A stretch of 64,000 nt of DNA from NCBI RefSeq assembly GCF_004912155.1, contig NZ_STGX01000001.1:314728-378727 (forward strand). The letters run 5' to 3'. The stretch's first letter is position 1. Each line of letters opens with the position of its first letter. This DNA is from Glycomyces paridis. Lineage in GTDB: Bacteria > Actinomycetota > Actinomycetes > Mycobacteriales > Micromonosporaceae. Positions 25,550-34,700 of this stretch are shown here, one piece after another. The translations under genes and the position numbers were made by a program. The notes below the pieces were generated by a model. The model ran no database searches. It saw only the letters and a list, made by a program, of their open reading frames with translations, and was not told where the DNA came from.

Positions 25550-25940
25550 GAGGGGCTCCTTCCGTCGGGCGCAAGCCGTTGCGGTGAGGGTATTGCAGGC
25601 CCCGAACGGGCGTGAAGTCGGATTCGCGCCTGGCTGGGCGGAGCCGCCCGGTTCGCCCACCTGATGGGACGGGACGGCCGCAGGGGCCCGGCCCCGAGTA
25701 CGGAACGCCCGACACCGGCCGTTCGCGCCCGCCGGGACACGCCATCGGGAACAAGTCCGGGGCGACGCGGCTCGGGGCCGTTCCGCGCCCGCCGGGACAC
25801 GCCCGGTCGCTTCGAGTCCGCGCCCCCGCCTCCGGCCCGCAGCGTCCGGCCCGGCTTGCCGCGATGCCTCGGGCGACTGCTGGGACACGCCGGGGCGGGC
25901 CGGTGCCGCCGCCGGACGGCGGGTCGTACACCATGAAGCC
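25550..25940. other. Divergent intergenic region with direct repeats
   Basis: 391 bases between the kinase and the DUF4245 gene, with no credible ORF. It contains a 19-bp direct repeat at exactly 60-base spacing (25725-25743 and 25785-25803) and a partial third copy (GGGACACGCC at about 25883). Confidence 0.6.
25725..25803. repeat. 19-bp direct repeat, 60-base period
   Basis: GCGCCCGCCGGGACACGCC at 25725-25743 and 25785-25803, identical, both preceded by a CCGTTC-like segment. A partial copy lies near 25883. Possibly tandem regulatory sites upstream of the kinase or of DUF4245. Confidence 0.7.
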
Positions 25941-26528
25941 ATGTCCACCGAAGAGGTCAAGGCCGAAGCCGCGCCCGCCGGGCCCGAAGCGCCCGCGGAG
26001 GCGGAGGCAGTGGCGGAGAAGCCCACCCGCCCCAAGCAGCGGCGCATGCGCGACATGGCGCTGTCGATGGCGGTGCTCTTGGTCCCGCTGGGGCTCTTCT
26101 ACTGGGGCTGGAGCTGGATCGCTGACGACCGCCAGGTCAGCGTCGTCGACACCGCCGAGAACCGCACCACCGCCGTCAGCCTCGGTCTGGCCGTGGTCGA
26201 ACCCGACCTCTCCGAGGACTGGAAGGCCATCTCCACCGACCTCGCCGTCGAAGGCGAATCGGTCACGCTGCGCACCGGCTGGTACTCCCCGGACGGCGAC
26301 GGCCTCCAGCTCGTCGAGACCAACGGCCCCCTCACCGGCGTCGACCCCGGCCTCACCGGGACCGGCACGCCCGTCGAGGCCGCAGGCATCACCTGGGCCT
26401 CGTACGCGCTGGACAGCGGCGAAGCCTGGGTGGCCGAGCTGAACGGCGTCACCGTGGTTCTCACCGCCGAACCCGACGGCGAGGACGACCTCGCCGAACT
26501 CGCCGAAGGCGTGGCCGCCGCGGCGTAA
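25941..26528 (+). CDS. DUF4245 domain-containing membrane-anchored protein
   Basis: 195 residues: an acidic, Ala/Glu-rich cytoplasmic N-terminus (1-40), one transmembrane helix (ALSMAVLLVPLGLFYWGWSW), then an extracytoplasmic domain with VDTAENRTTAVSLGLAVVEP, VTLRTGWYSPDGDGLQLVET and GEAWVAELNGVTVVLTAEPD. DUF4245 genes characteristically sit beside xseA/xseB and glpX in actinomycetes, as here (convergent with xseB). Function unknown. Confidence 0.88.
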   Translation: MSTEEVKAEAAPAGPEAPAEAEAVAEKPTRPKQRRMRDMALSMAVLLVPLGLFYWGWSWIADDRQVSVVDTAENRTTAVSLGLAVVEPDLSEDWKAISTDLAVEGESVTLRTGWYSPDGDGLQLVETNGPLTGVDPGLTGTGTPVEAAGITWASYALDSGEAWVAELNGVTVVLTAEPDGEDDLAELAEGVAAAA

Positions 26529-26538
26529 CGCCGCGGGC

Positions 26539-26745
26539 CTATTCGGTCTCGTCGCCGGGCTCGGTGCGCGCCCGCAGGCGCTCCCGCGCGCCTTCCAGGT
26601 GCGACTGGCACAGGTCGGCCAGGGCCTCCCCGCGCTCCCAGAGCTTCAGTGACTCCTCCAGGGTCGCCCCGCCCGCCTCCAGGCGCTCGACGGTGGCGAC
26701 CAGTTCCGCGCGGGCCGCCTCGTAGCTCAACTGCTCGTCGTTCAA
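26539..26745 (-). CDS. xseB: Exodeoxyribonuclease VII small subunit
   Basis: 68 residues from a TTG preceded by AGGAGG. The family pattern YEAARAELVATVERLEAG and LEESLKLWERGEALADLCQ is intact. XseB forms the helical extensions of ExoVII, which degrades single-stranded DNA. The start overlaps the xseA stop by four bases, giving translational coupling. Confidence 0.95.
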   Translation of the reverse strand: MNDEQLSYEAARAELVATVERLEAGGATLEESLKLWERGEALADLCQSHLEGARERLRARTEPGDETE

Positions 26746-28028
26746 CGTTCCTCCTGCTCGATCTTCTCCGTCACCGACGCCGCCAGGGACCCGGCCGCGA
26801 GGCGCACGCCGATGCGGTCGCCCGCCGCCGACGCGTCCCGCAGCACCGCGCCCGACTCGGCGTCGGTGACGATCGCGTACCCGCGGTCGAGCGTCGACTG
26901 CGGCGACAGCGAGCGCAGGCGCGCCCGCAGGTGTTCGAGTTCGTCCGTGGACCGCTCCAGGCGCGAGTCGACGCGAGCGCGCATCCGGTGCGCGAGGTTC
27001 GCGACCGCCTCGGCCCTGGCCTCCAGCATGGTTTCGGGCCGGGCGAGCACCGGGCGGGCGCGCGCCGCCGCGAGCGCGTCGGACTCCCTGGTGAGCATCG
27101 AGTGCAGCGCCTGGCGCAGGCGGGTGCGGCTGATGTTGAGGCCGCGCTGCTCCTCGGCGAGGTCGGGGACGACCTTCTTGCCGGCCTCGGTGGGCGTGGA
27201 GGCGCGCCAGTCGGCCACGTAGTCGAGGATCGGCGTGTCCGGCTCGTGCCCGATCGCGGAGACCACGGGCGTGACCGCCTCGGCGACGGCCCGGCACAGC
27301 GTCTCGTCGGAGAACGGCAGCAGGTCCTCCATCGAGCCGCCGCCGCGGGCGATGACGATGACCTCCACGTCAGGGTCCCGGTCGAGTTCGGCCAGCGCCG
27401 CGCACACCTCCGTGACCGCCTTCGGGCCCTGGACGGCGACCTCGCGGACCTCGAACTCGGCGGACGGCAGGCGGGCCTTGGCGTTCTTGAGGACGTCGCG
27501 CATCGCGTCGGAGGCGCGCCCGGTGATGAGCCCGATCCGGTAGGGCAGGAACGGCAGCGGCTTCTTGCGGTCGGCCGCGAACAGGCCCTCCGCGGCGAGC
27601 AGCTTCTTGAGCCGCTCCAATCGCGCGAGCAGCTCGCCGAGGCCGACCTGGCGGACCTCCCGCACGTGCAGCGAGAGCGAGCCGTTCTTGTCCCACCACT
27701 GGGCCTGGGCGCGCACGACGACCTGCGCGCCGTCGCGCAGCGGCGGGTCGCAGGCCGCGACCGCGCCGGTGAAGTCCACGACCCGCATCGAGACCTCGGC
27801 CGCCGGGTCGCGCAGCGTCAGGTAGACGGTGCGGCCGCGGTGGCTGATCTCGGTGATCTGGCCCTCGGTCCACACCTCGCCCAGGCGGGCGAGCCAGTCG
27901 CCGATCTTCTTGGACACCACCCGCAGCGGCCACGGGTTCTCGGCGCTCATCGGAGCGCCGGGCCCGGTCGCGGGCCGGTCGGTCTCGGCGGCGTTCGGTT
28001 CGGCGGCACTGCTGGGCGCGTCGTTCAC
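26742..28028 (-). CDS. xseA: Exodeoxyribonuclease VII large subunit
   Basis: 428 residues from a GTG. N-terminal OB-fold (VWTEGQITEISHRGRTVYLT), catalytic domain with LPFLPYRIGLITGRASDAMR, the signature VIVIARGGGSMEDLLPFSDE and AIGHEPDTPILDYVADWRAS, then a helical C-terminus. Degrades single-stranded DNA to oligonucleotides. Divergent from ispH over 56 bases. Confidence 0.96.
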   Translation of the reverse strand: MNDAPSSAAEPNAAETDRPATGPGAPMSAENPWPLRVVSKKIGDWLARLGEVWTEGQITEISHRGRTVYLTLRDPAAEVSMRVVDFTGAVAACDPPLRDGAQVVVRAQAQWWDKNGSLSLHVREVRQVGLGELLARLERLKKLLAAEGLFAADRKKPLPFLPYRIGLITGRASDAMRDVLKNAKARLPSAEFEVREVAVQGPKAVTEVCAALAELDRDPDVEVIVIARGGGSMEDLLPFSDETLCRAVAEAVTPVVSAIGHEPDTPILDYVADWRASTPTEAGKKVVPDLAEEQRGLNISRTRLRQALHSMLTRESDALAAARARPVLARPETMLEARAEAVANLAHRMRARVDSRLERSTDELEHLRARLRSLSPQSTLDRGYAIVTDAESGAVLRDASAAGDRIGVRLAAGSLAASVTEKIEQEER

Positions 28029-28084
28029 GTGGCCAGACTAACTGTCGGGTGTGACGAAACCGGGCGGCCGGATACCATCGAGGC

Positions 28085-29047
28085 GTGGCAGACCCGAAGC
28101 GAGTGTTGTTGGCCAAGCCGCGCGGGTACTGCGCGGGCGTGGACCGAGCCGTGGAGACCGTCGAGAAGGCGTTGGAGCTCTACGGCGCTCCCGTGTACGT
28201 GCGCAAGGAGATCGTGCACAACCGGCACGTCGTCGAGACGCTCTCTGGGAAGGGCGCGGTCTTCGTCGAGGAGAACGAGGAGGTGCCGCCGGGGTCGGTG
28301 GTGGTCTTCTCCGCGCACGGCGTGGCGCCCGAGGTCCACGACCAGGCCGCCGAGCGCGGCCTCAAGGCGATCGACGCGACCTGCCCGCTGGTGACCAAGG
28401 TCCACAAGGAGGCCCGCCGGTTCGCCGAGGAGGACTACGACATCCTGCTCATCGGGCACGAGGGGCACGAGGAGGTCATCGGCACCTCCGGCGAGGCCCC
28501 CGCGCACATCCAGCTCGTCGACGGGCCCGACGCGGTCGACCAGATCACGATCCGCGACCCCGAGAAGGTCGTGTGGCTCTCGCAGACGACCCTGTCGGTG
28601 GACGAGACGATGACCACCGTCGACCGGCTCAAGAAGCGCCTGCCGATGCTCCAGAACCCGCCGAGCGACGACATCTGCTACGCGACCCAGAACCGCCAGC
28701 AGGTGGTCAAGGACATCGCGGCCGAATGCGACGTGATGCTCGTGGTCGGCTCCACCAACTCCTCGAACTCGGTGCGGCTCGTCGAGGTCGCCGTGCAGCA
28801 CGGCGCCCGCGCCGGGCACCTCATCGACTTCGCCCACGAGATCGAGGAGTCCTGGCTCGACGGCGCCGCGACCGTCGGCCTCTCCTCGGGCGCCTCGGTC
28901 CCCGACAACCTCGTCCAGGACGTGCTCGCCCACCTCGCCGAGCGCGGGTTCACCAGCGTTGAGGAATTCGAGCCGGTCACCGAGAAGCTCACCTTCTCGC
29001 TCCCGCGCGAACTCGTCAAGGACCTCAAGGCCGCTGGGCGCGTCTGA
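28085..29047 (+). CDS. ispH: 4-hydroxy-3-methylbut-2-enyl diphosphate reductase
   Basis: 320 residues from a GTG. Last enzyme of the MEP isoprenoid pathway, giving IPP and DMAPP. All three [4Fe-4S] cysteines are visible: Cys16 ([11 protein letters not shown]), Cys100 ([14 protein letters not shown]) and Cys198 ([11 protein letters not shown]), as is the catalytic Glu region ([16 protein letters not shown]). Normal length. Followed by a strong terminator. Confidence 0.97.
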   Translation: MADPKRVLLAKPRGYCAGVDRAVETVEKALELYGAPVYVRKEIVHNRHVVETLSGKGAVFVEENEEVPPGSVVVFSAHGVAPEVHDQAAERGLKAIDATCPLVTKVHKEARRFAEEDYDILLIGHEGHEEVIGTSGEAPAHIQLVDGPDAVDQITIRDPEKVVWLSQTTLSVDETMTTVDRLKKRLPMLQNPPSDDICYATQNRQQVVKDIAAECDVMLVVGSTNSSNSVRLVEVAVQHGARAGHLIDFAHEIEESWLDGAATVGLSSGASVPDNLVQDVLAHLAERGFTSVEEFEPVTEKLTFSLPRELVKDLKAAGRV

Positions 29048-29053
29048 CACGTT

Positions 29054-29149
29054 CGGGTGACAACCGGGCCTTTGGGCCCGGTTGTTGTCGTACCCGCGCG
29101 CGAACCTGGGGGCTACGGTCCCCTCTGGGTGGGTGGGGGCTAGGGATGG
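29054..29149 (+). repeat. Interspersed repeat element, copy B
   Basis: Same element as at 22.8, 35.9 and 47.2 kb: GGGTGACA, CCGG-TTGTTGTCGTACCCGCGCG, then GGTCCCCTCTGGGTGGGTGGG and GGCTAGGGATGG. Its left part forms the ispH terminator. The heptamer array starts 11 bases beyond its right end. It separates the convergent ispH and rmuC genes. Confidence 0.82.
29060..29085 (+). terminator. Terminator after ispH
   Basis: ACAACCGGGCC, loop tttg, GGCCCGGTTGT: a perfect 11-pair stem followed by TGTCGT. It forms the left part of repeat copy B. Confidence 0.88.
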
Positions 29150-29159
29150 TAGACGCTGT

Positions 29160-29234
<75 letters not shown>

Positions 29235-29271
29235 TCTCGCGTCGCGTCGACCGTTTCGGAGCCGCGTTCGG

Positions 29272-30420
29272 TCAGCGTTCGGGCGGGGGCGTTGCGGACT
29301 CCGATTCCCAGGCCGGCCTTCGGGTCGGCGTCATGACCGGCTCCGGGCGCTCGGGCGGGTCGCCCGCGACCTCCAGTTCGCTGAAGCGGCGCGCGGTCAC
29401 CAGGAGCCGCGACTCGACGCTCGCGACCGCCGCGTTGTACGAGCCCACCGCCGCCTCAAGCGACGACCCGAGCCGCGAGAAATGCCCCGCGACCGAGCCG
29501 AGCCGCTCGTGCAGCTCCCGGCCCAGGCGGTGAACCTCCTTGGCGTGCAGCGCGAGCGCCTCCTGGCGCCACGTGTGCGCCACCGTCCGCAGCAGCGCCA
29601 TGAGCGTCGCGGGCGAGGCCACGACCACGCCGCGCGCGAACGCGTCCTCCAGCAGCGCCGGGTCGCCCCGCAGCGCCGCGTCCAAGAACGCGTCGGCCGG
29701 GACGAACAGCACCACCATCTCCGGCGTGTCCTCGAACGCCCGCCAGTACTCCTTGCCCGCCAACGACTCCACATGCCGCCGCAGATGCTTCGCGTGCGAG
29801 CGCAGCAGCTGGTCGCGGCCCACCTCGTCCTCCGACTCCAGCGCCTGGAGGTACGCCTGGAGCGGCGCCTTCGCATCCACCACGAGCGTTCGCCCGCCCG
29901 ACAGCCGCACCACCAGGTCGGGGCGCACGCCGCGGCCGTCCACCGCCCCCGAATGCTGCTCCGAGAAGTCGCAGTGCTCGACCATGCCCGCGGCCTCCAC
30001 GATCCGCCGCAACTGCACCTCGCCCCACTGGCCCCGCACCTGCGGCGACCGCAGCGCCCCCAGCAGCCGCCCCGTCTGCTCCCGCAGATCCTCCGAAGTC
30101 TCGGCCACCCCCGACAACTGGACCCGCAACTGCGCATACGCGTCCACACGGGCGCGCTCCACATCGCCCAGTCGCGACTCGTAGCGCGCCAACGTCTCCG
30201 CGATCGGAGCGAGCACCTGACCGACCGCCGCCCGCGAATGGTCGGTCGCCTCGTAGGCCACCGTCCGCAGCGTCGCCTCAAGCCGCTGCTCGTTGTCCGA
30301 GGCCGCCTCCAGCCGGGCCGAGGCCGCCGCCAGCTCGGCCGCCTGACGCGACCTCCCCGCGAACCAGCCCCCGAAACCGCCCGCCGCCAGGCACACCACC
30401 GCCAATAGGACCCACGTCAT
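29272..30420 (-). CDS. rmuC: DNA recombination protein RmuC
   Basis: 382 residues. An N-terminal membrane helix (WVLLAVVCLAAGGFGGWFAG) is followed by a coiled-coil (about 25-110) and the RmuC nuclease-like core: RGQWGEVQLRRIVEAAGMVE, VRPDLVVRLSGGRTLVVDAK (PD-(D/E)xK-type Asp...Asp-x-Lys), YLQALESEDEVGRDQLLRSH and VVASPATLMALLRTVAHTWR. RmuC limits recombination at short inverted repeats and appears in some DNA-defence contexts. The C-terminal 30 residues are Pro-rich and variable. Confidence 0.94.
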   Translation of the reverse strand: MTWVLLAVVCLAAGGFGGWFAGRSRQAAELAAASARLEAASDNEQRLEATLRTVAYEATDHSRAAVGQVLAPIAETLARYESRLGDVERARVDAYAQLRVQLSGVAETSEDLREQTGRLLGALRSPQVRGQWGEVQLRRIVEAAGMVEHCDFSEQHSGAVDGRGVRPDLVVRLSGGRTLVVDAKAPLQAYLQALESEDEVGRDQLLRSHAKHLRRHVESLAGKEYWRAFEDTPEMVVLFVPADAFLDAALRGDPALLEDAFARGVVVASPATLMALLRTVAHTWRQEALALHAKEVHRLGRELHERLGSVAGHFSRLGSSLEAAVGSYNAAVASVESRLLVTARRFSELEVAGDPPERPEPVMTPTRRPAWESESATPPPER

Positions 30421-30461
30421 AGAGGCCAGTGTAAACGCGGGGCCACGGGTAGGCTCTGATC

Positions 30462-31220
30462 ATGTTGCTGTGGTTGACCCTGCTGGTGGTCGCGGTGGCG
30501 GTCATCGCCTACGTGGTCCAGTCCAACAAGAAGCGCGCCGTGGCCGAACTCGCCGACGCCGCGGCCGAAGCCCGGCGCCTGCACGAGCGCCTCGGCGGCC
30601 AGACGATGAACCTCACCGCGCCGGGGGACAACCTCCCCGCAGGCCAGGCCCTCGCCGACGCGGGCGAGCGGTACACCGCCGCGGGCTCCCAGCTCGAATC
30701 GGCCGCCACCATCCACCAGTACCGCCTCGCCGCCGAGACGGCGATCGAAGGCCTGCACTACGTGCGGGCGGCCCGCACCGCCATGGGCATCGACCCCGGC
30801 CCCGAGATCCCCACGCTGCGCGGCCAGGCCCGCGTCGGCGTCCTGACCGAGCGCGTCAGCGCCGAGGTCGAGGGCCGCCGGTACACCGGCTCGCCCGACC
30901 CCGACGACGACAACCGCCACTACTACCCGGGCGGCAGAGTGGACGGTCGCCCGGTGCCCGCGGGCTGGTACAACACCCCGTGGTGGCAGCCCGCGCTGGC
31001 CGGTGCGGCGGGAGCGTTCGTGGGCCTGATGATCTTCGACGCGATGCTGGCCCCCGCGTACGCGGGCGGCATGGTCGAGGGCGGCGGCTACGACCAAGGC
31101 GACGGCGGTGAGGGCGCCGGGGACGGCTCCGAGGCCGGATATGACTCCGGTGACGGCGGCGGTGGCGGCGACTTCGGCGGGGACGCCGGGGGCGGCGACT
31201 TCGGGGGCTTCGACTTCTGA
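30462..31220 (+). CDS. Membrane protein with Gly/Asp-rich C-terminal tail
   Basis: 252 residues: an N-terminal transmembrane helix (LLWLTLLVVAVAVIAYVV), a helical region (30-115) that may bind membrane or protein, a WWQPALAGAAGAFVGLMIFD segment that looks like a second membrane helix, and a C-terminal 50 residues of GGxDFGG-type repeats ending FGGFDF. Such Gly-Asp-Phe tails recur in bacterial membrane proteins of unknown role. It is divergent from rmuC over 41 bases. Confidence 0.78.
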   Translation: MLLWLTLLVVAVAVIAYVVQSNKKRAVAELADAAAEARRLHERLGGQTMNLTAPGDNLPAGQALADAGERYTAAGSQLESAATIHQYRLAAETAIEGLHYVRAARTAMGIDPGPEIPTLRGQARVGVLTERVSAEVEGRRYTGSPDPDDDNRHYYPGGRVDGRPVPAGWYNTPWWQPALAGAAGAFVGLMIFDAMLAPAYAGGMVEGGGYDQGDGGEGAGDGSEAGYDSGDGGGGGDFGGDAGGGDFGGFDF

Positions 31221-31257
31221 TCCCGCGCCGCAGCGGTTCCGACATACGACGTTGTGA

Positions 31258-31283
31258 GGGTCCCCGCCTGTTGGCGGGGGCCC
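31258..31283 (+). terminator. Terminator after the Gly-rich protein gene
   Basis: GGGTCCCCGCC, loop tgtt, GGCGGGGGCCC followed by TTCGTCGT: an 11-pair stem with one G-T pair. Confidence 0.85.
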
Positions 31284-31312
31284 TTCGTCGTGCCCGGGGG
31301 CGCAAAAGGGGT

Positions 31313-31331
31313 AATGCGTTCATGACGCATT
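31313..31331. promoter_or_regulatory. Perfect 7-bp inverted repeat
   Basis: AATGCGT, five-base spacer, ACGCATT. A possible regulator site about 40 bases upstream of the CRP-like site; the regulator is unknown. Confidence 0.5.
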
Positions 31332-31371
31332 GCCGACCTCAAGCGTCCCAAACGGGATGCACCACCTTCTT

Positions 31372-31387
31372 TGTGATCTTGATCACA
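31372..31387. promoter_or_regulatory. CRP/GlxR-type binding site
   Basis: TGTGATCTTGATCACA is a perfect 16-base palindrome matching the TGTGA-N6-TCACA consensus of CRP/GlxR-type cAMP regulators of actinobacteria. It lies about 340 bases upstream of the subtilase start, in an A/T-rich patch. cAMP-dependent control of the secreted protease is inferred. Confidence 0.75.
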
Positions 31388-31724
31388 TCAAAGATTCGAC
31401 AGACTGTTTCCGCATGATTGACGAAGCGTTACCTCCGATGGGCCGCCTGTTCGACTCGCCCGCCTCGGGGCTGAATCTTCCGAGTTCAGGGCATCTGTCG
31501 GCCCCGCCCCATGCGTGCGATTCGTTCACTTTGGAGCATCTGGTCGAAACCGGAGGTCTGTGAGGCCCTGCCCGAACCGTGCAAAGTGGGGTCTTGTGCG
31601 TTCGTTTGTGGACTGGCACGGTGGCTTCGGGGACGCCCGCGCATCCACGCGAGGCGTCCGCCCGACAACAGGTGACGCTCCGCGGAGGGAACCCCGCGCG
31701 GAGCCCAACAGAACAGGAGCCGTC

Positions 31725-34700
31725 GTGACGAAGCCGCAACGACGATGGGCCAAAGTACTCGCGGCCTCGGCCGCGGGCGCACTGGTATCGGCGATGCCCG
31801 GTACCGCAGCGTTCGCGGAGACCGAGGCCGACGCCCTCATCGAGCAGAAGGTCGCCCCCGACCTGCTCGCCGCGATCGAGGCCGAAGGCGAGGCCGAACT
31901 CTGGGTGCGTTTCGAAGGAGCCCCCGACTACAGCCCCGCCTTCGCCGCCGACACCAAGACCGAGAAGGGGTCCCAGGCCGTTGCAGCGGCCAAGGACTTC
32001 GCGGAGACCTCGCAGAGGGACGTGATCGACCTCCTCGACGAGGCAGGCGCCGACTACGAATCCTACTGGGGGTCCAACACCGTCAAGGTCCAGGGAGACA
32101 AGGACCTCCTGGCCGAACTGGTCCTCCTCGACACCGTCGCGGGCATCGTCGACGCCCCCGAGTACGAACTCATCGAACCGGTCGAGCCCCTCGCCGGCGG
32201 CGTCGAGCCCGACGCGGTCGAGTGGGGCCTGGACGACATCAACGCCCCCGACGTGTGGGACCTCGGCTACGACGGCACCGGCGTCGTCGTCGCCTCCATC
32301 GACACCGGCGTCGACTACGACCACCCCGCCCTGGTGAACCAGTACCGCGGCAACAACGGCGACGGCACCTTCAGCCACGACTACAACTTCTTCGACGTCG
32401 CGGGCGAATGCACCGGCGACGCCCCCTGCGACACCGACGGCCACGGCACCCACACCATGGGCACCATGGTCGGCTCCGACGGCGGCGCCAACCAGATCGG
32501 CGTCGCCCCCGGCGCCGAGTGGATCGCCGTCAACGGCTGCTGCCCGAGCGCCGAGGTCCTCATCGAGGCCGGGCAGTGGATCGCCGCGCCCACCAAGGCC
32601 GACGGCACCTCGCCCGACCCCTCCAAGGCCCCCGACGTCGTGAACAACTCCTGGGGCACCACGGCCTCCGTCGACGACCCGTTCTACGAGGACGTCGTCG
32701 CGCTGTGGCACGCCTCGGGGATCATCCCCGTGATGTCCCTGGGCAACAACGGCGAAGAGGGCTGCGAGTCGGCCGGCTCGCCGGGCCTGTACCCGAACGT
32801 CATCGGCGTCGGCGCCTACGACGTGAACGGCGACATCGCCTACTTCTCCGCCCGCGGCCCCGGCCGCGACGGGCAGGTCAAGCCCGACCTCGCCGCACCC
32901 GGCGTCGCGGTCCGCTCCTCCCTGCCCGGCACCGGCTACGGCAACGGCAGCGGCACCTCCATGGCGTCGCCGCACGTGGTCGGCGCCATCGCGCTGATGC
33001 TCTCGGCCGCACCGGCGCTCGACGGCGACTACGACGAGATCTACTCGATCCTCACCGGATCGGCGGTCCCGACCGCCGACGACGAGTGCGGCGGCACCGA
33101 GGAGCTCAACAACGTCTTCGGCAACGGCAGGCTCGACGTCCTCGCCGCCGTCCAGGCCTCGCCCGTCGGCGACACCGGCGGCCTGAGCGGCACCGTCGTG
33201 GACGACGCGGGGGAGCCCGTCGAGTCCGCGAAGCTCGTCTTCACCGGCGAGTACACCCGCACCGCCACCACCAAGGCCGACGGCACGTTCGCCCTGCCGG
33301 TCGTCCCGGCCGGCGAGTACGCGGTCGCCGTCACCAAGTTCGGCTACGGCGAGCAGACCGGCACGGTCACCGTCGAGGCCGACCAGACGGCGGTCTTCGA
33401 CGCGGTCCTCACCGCCGTCGAGTCCGGCACCGTCACCGGCACCGTCGTCGACGGCTCCGGCCACGGCTGGCCGCTCCCGGCCACCGTGACCACGGCCGGA
33501 GGCGAGGTCTCCACCACCACCGACCCGGACACCGGCGAGTTCTCGCTCGACCTGCCCGTGGGCGAGTGGGAGCTGGTCGTCGAGGCCGACCTCCCGGGCT
33601 ACCAGGAGGTCACCGTCGGCGTCGTCGCCGCGGCCGACCAGCTCATCGAGGTCCCGATCGCCGAGGGCTGCACCGCCGCCGGCTACGGGTACGAACCGCT
33701 CGGCGCCGGGTTCGAGGGCGGCGGGCTCCCCGCCGGCTGGACCGTCGTGGACCGCAGCCCGACCCCGTGGCCGTGGGCGTTCGACGACCCCGGCGGGCGC
33801 GGCAACCGCACCCCCGGGTCGGGCGGCTTCGCCGTCATCGACTCCGACGAGCAGGGCTCGGGCAACAAGCTCATCGACACCGACCTCGTCTCGCCCGTGT
33901 TCGACCTCTCCAGCGCCGACACCCCGACGTTGTCGTTCGCGACCGACTACTACAAGGGCTCGTACAACACGGTCGCCGAAGTGTCGGTCAGCCCTGACGG
34001 CGGCGAGACCTGGGAGGTCATCTGGGCGCCGACCGCCAACGCGCGCAACCAGACCGTCGAGCTCGACCTGTCCGAGTGGGCCGACTCGACCGAGGCGCGC
34101 GTCAAGTTCCACTACAACGACAACAAGACCTGGGCCTGGTGGTGGGAGATCGACGACGTGTTCGTCGGCGACTCCCGCGACTGCGTCCCGATCGAGGGCG
34201 GCCTCGTGCGCGGCACCGTCACCGAACTCGACACGGGCGCGCCCGTCGAGGGCGCGACGGTCACGCACACCGACTCCGGCTACAGCGCCGTGACCGACGC
34301 CGAAGGGGCCTACTGGACCTTCGCGCCGGGCTCGGGCCCGTCCGAGTTCAAGGCCAGCGTCGCCGACTACGGGACCGCGACCGAGGAGGTGTCCATCGTC
34401 CCCGACGCGTGGACCACCGCCGACTTCGCGGTCGGCACCGCCCAGATCAGCGTCAACACCGAGACGCTGAACTCGTATGTGCAGCAAGGGGGTTCGTGGA
34501 CGCATTACCTGAAGCTCACGAACTCCGGCACGGCCGACGGCGAAGTGGACTTCAGCGTCGGCGGCGGCGGGTTCAGCATCCTCGGCTACGCCTACCCCGG
34601 CGACACGTCCTGGCTGACCACCGGCGTGGACTCGGTGGTCGTGCCGGCCGGCGAGACCGTCAGGGTGGCGGTCAAGACCAGCGCCACCGAGGCGGCCGGT

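Larger units (their letters stand above)
31221..31724. other. Long 5' regulatory region of the subtilase gene
   Basis: 504 bases without a credible gene, lower in G+C than its surroundings. After the terminator it contains AATGCGT-tcatg-ACGCATT (31313-31331), the CRP/GlxR-like palindrome (31372-31387), and two leader hairpins: GGACGCC/GGCGTCC (31631-31659) and GCTCCGCG/CGCGGAGC (31677-31704), the second ending 20 bases before the start codon. Confidence 0.7.
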
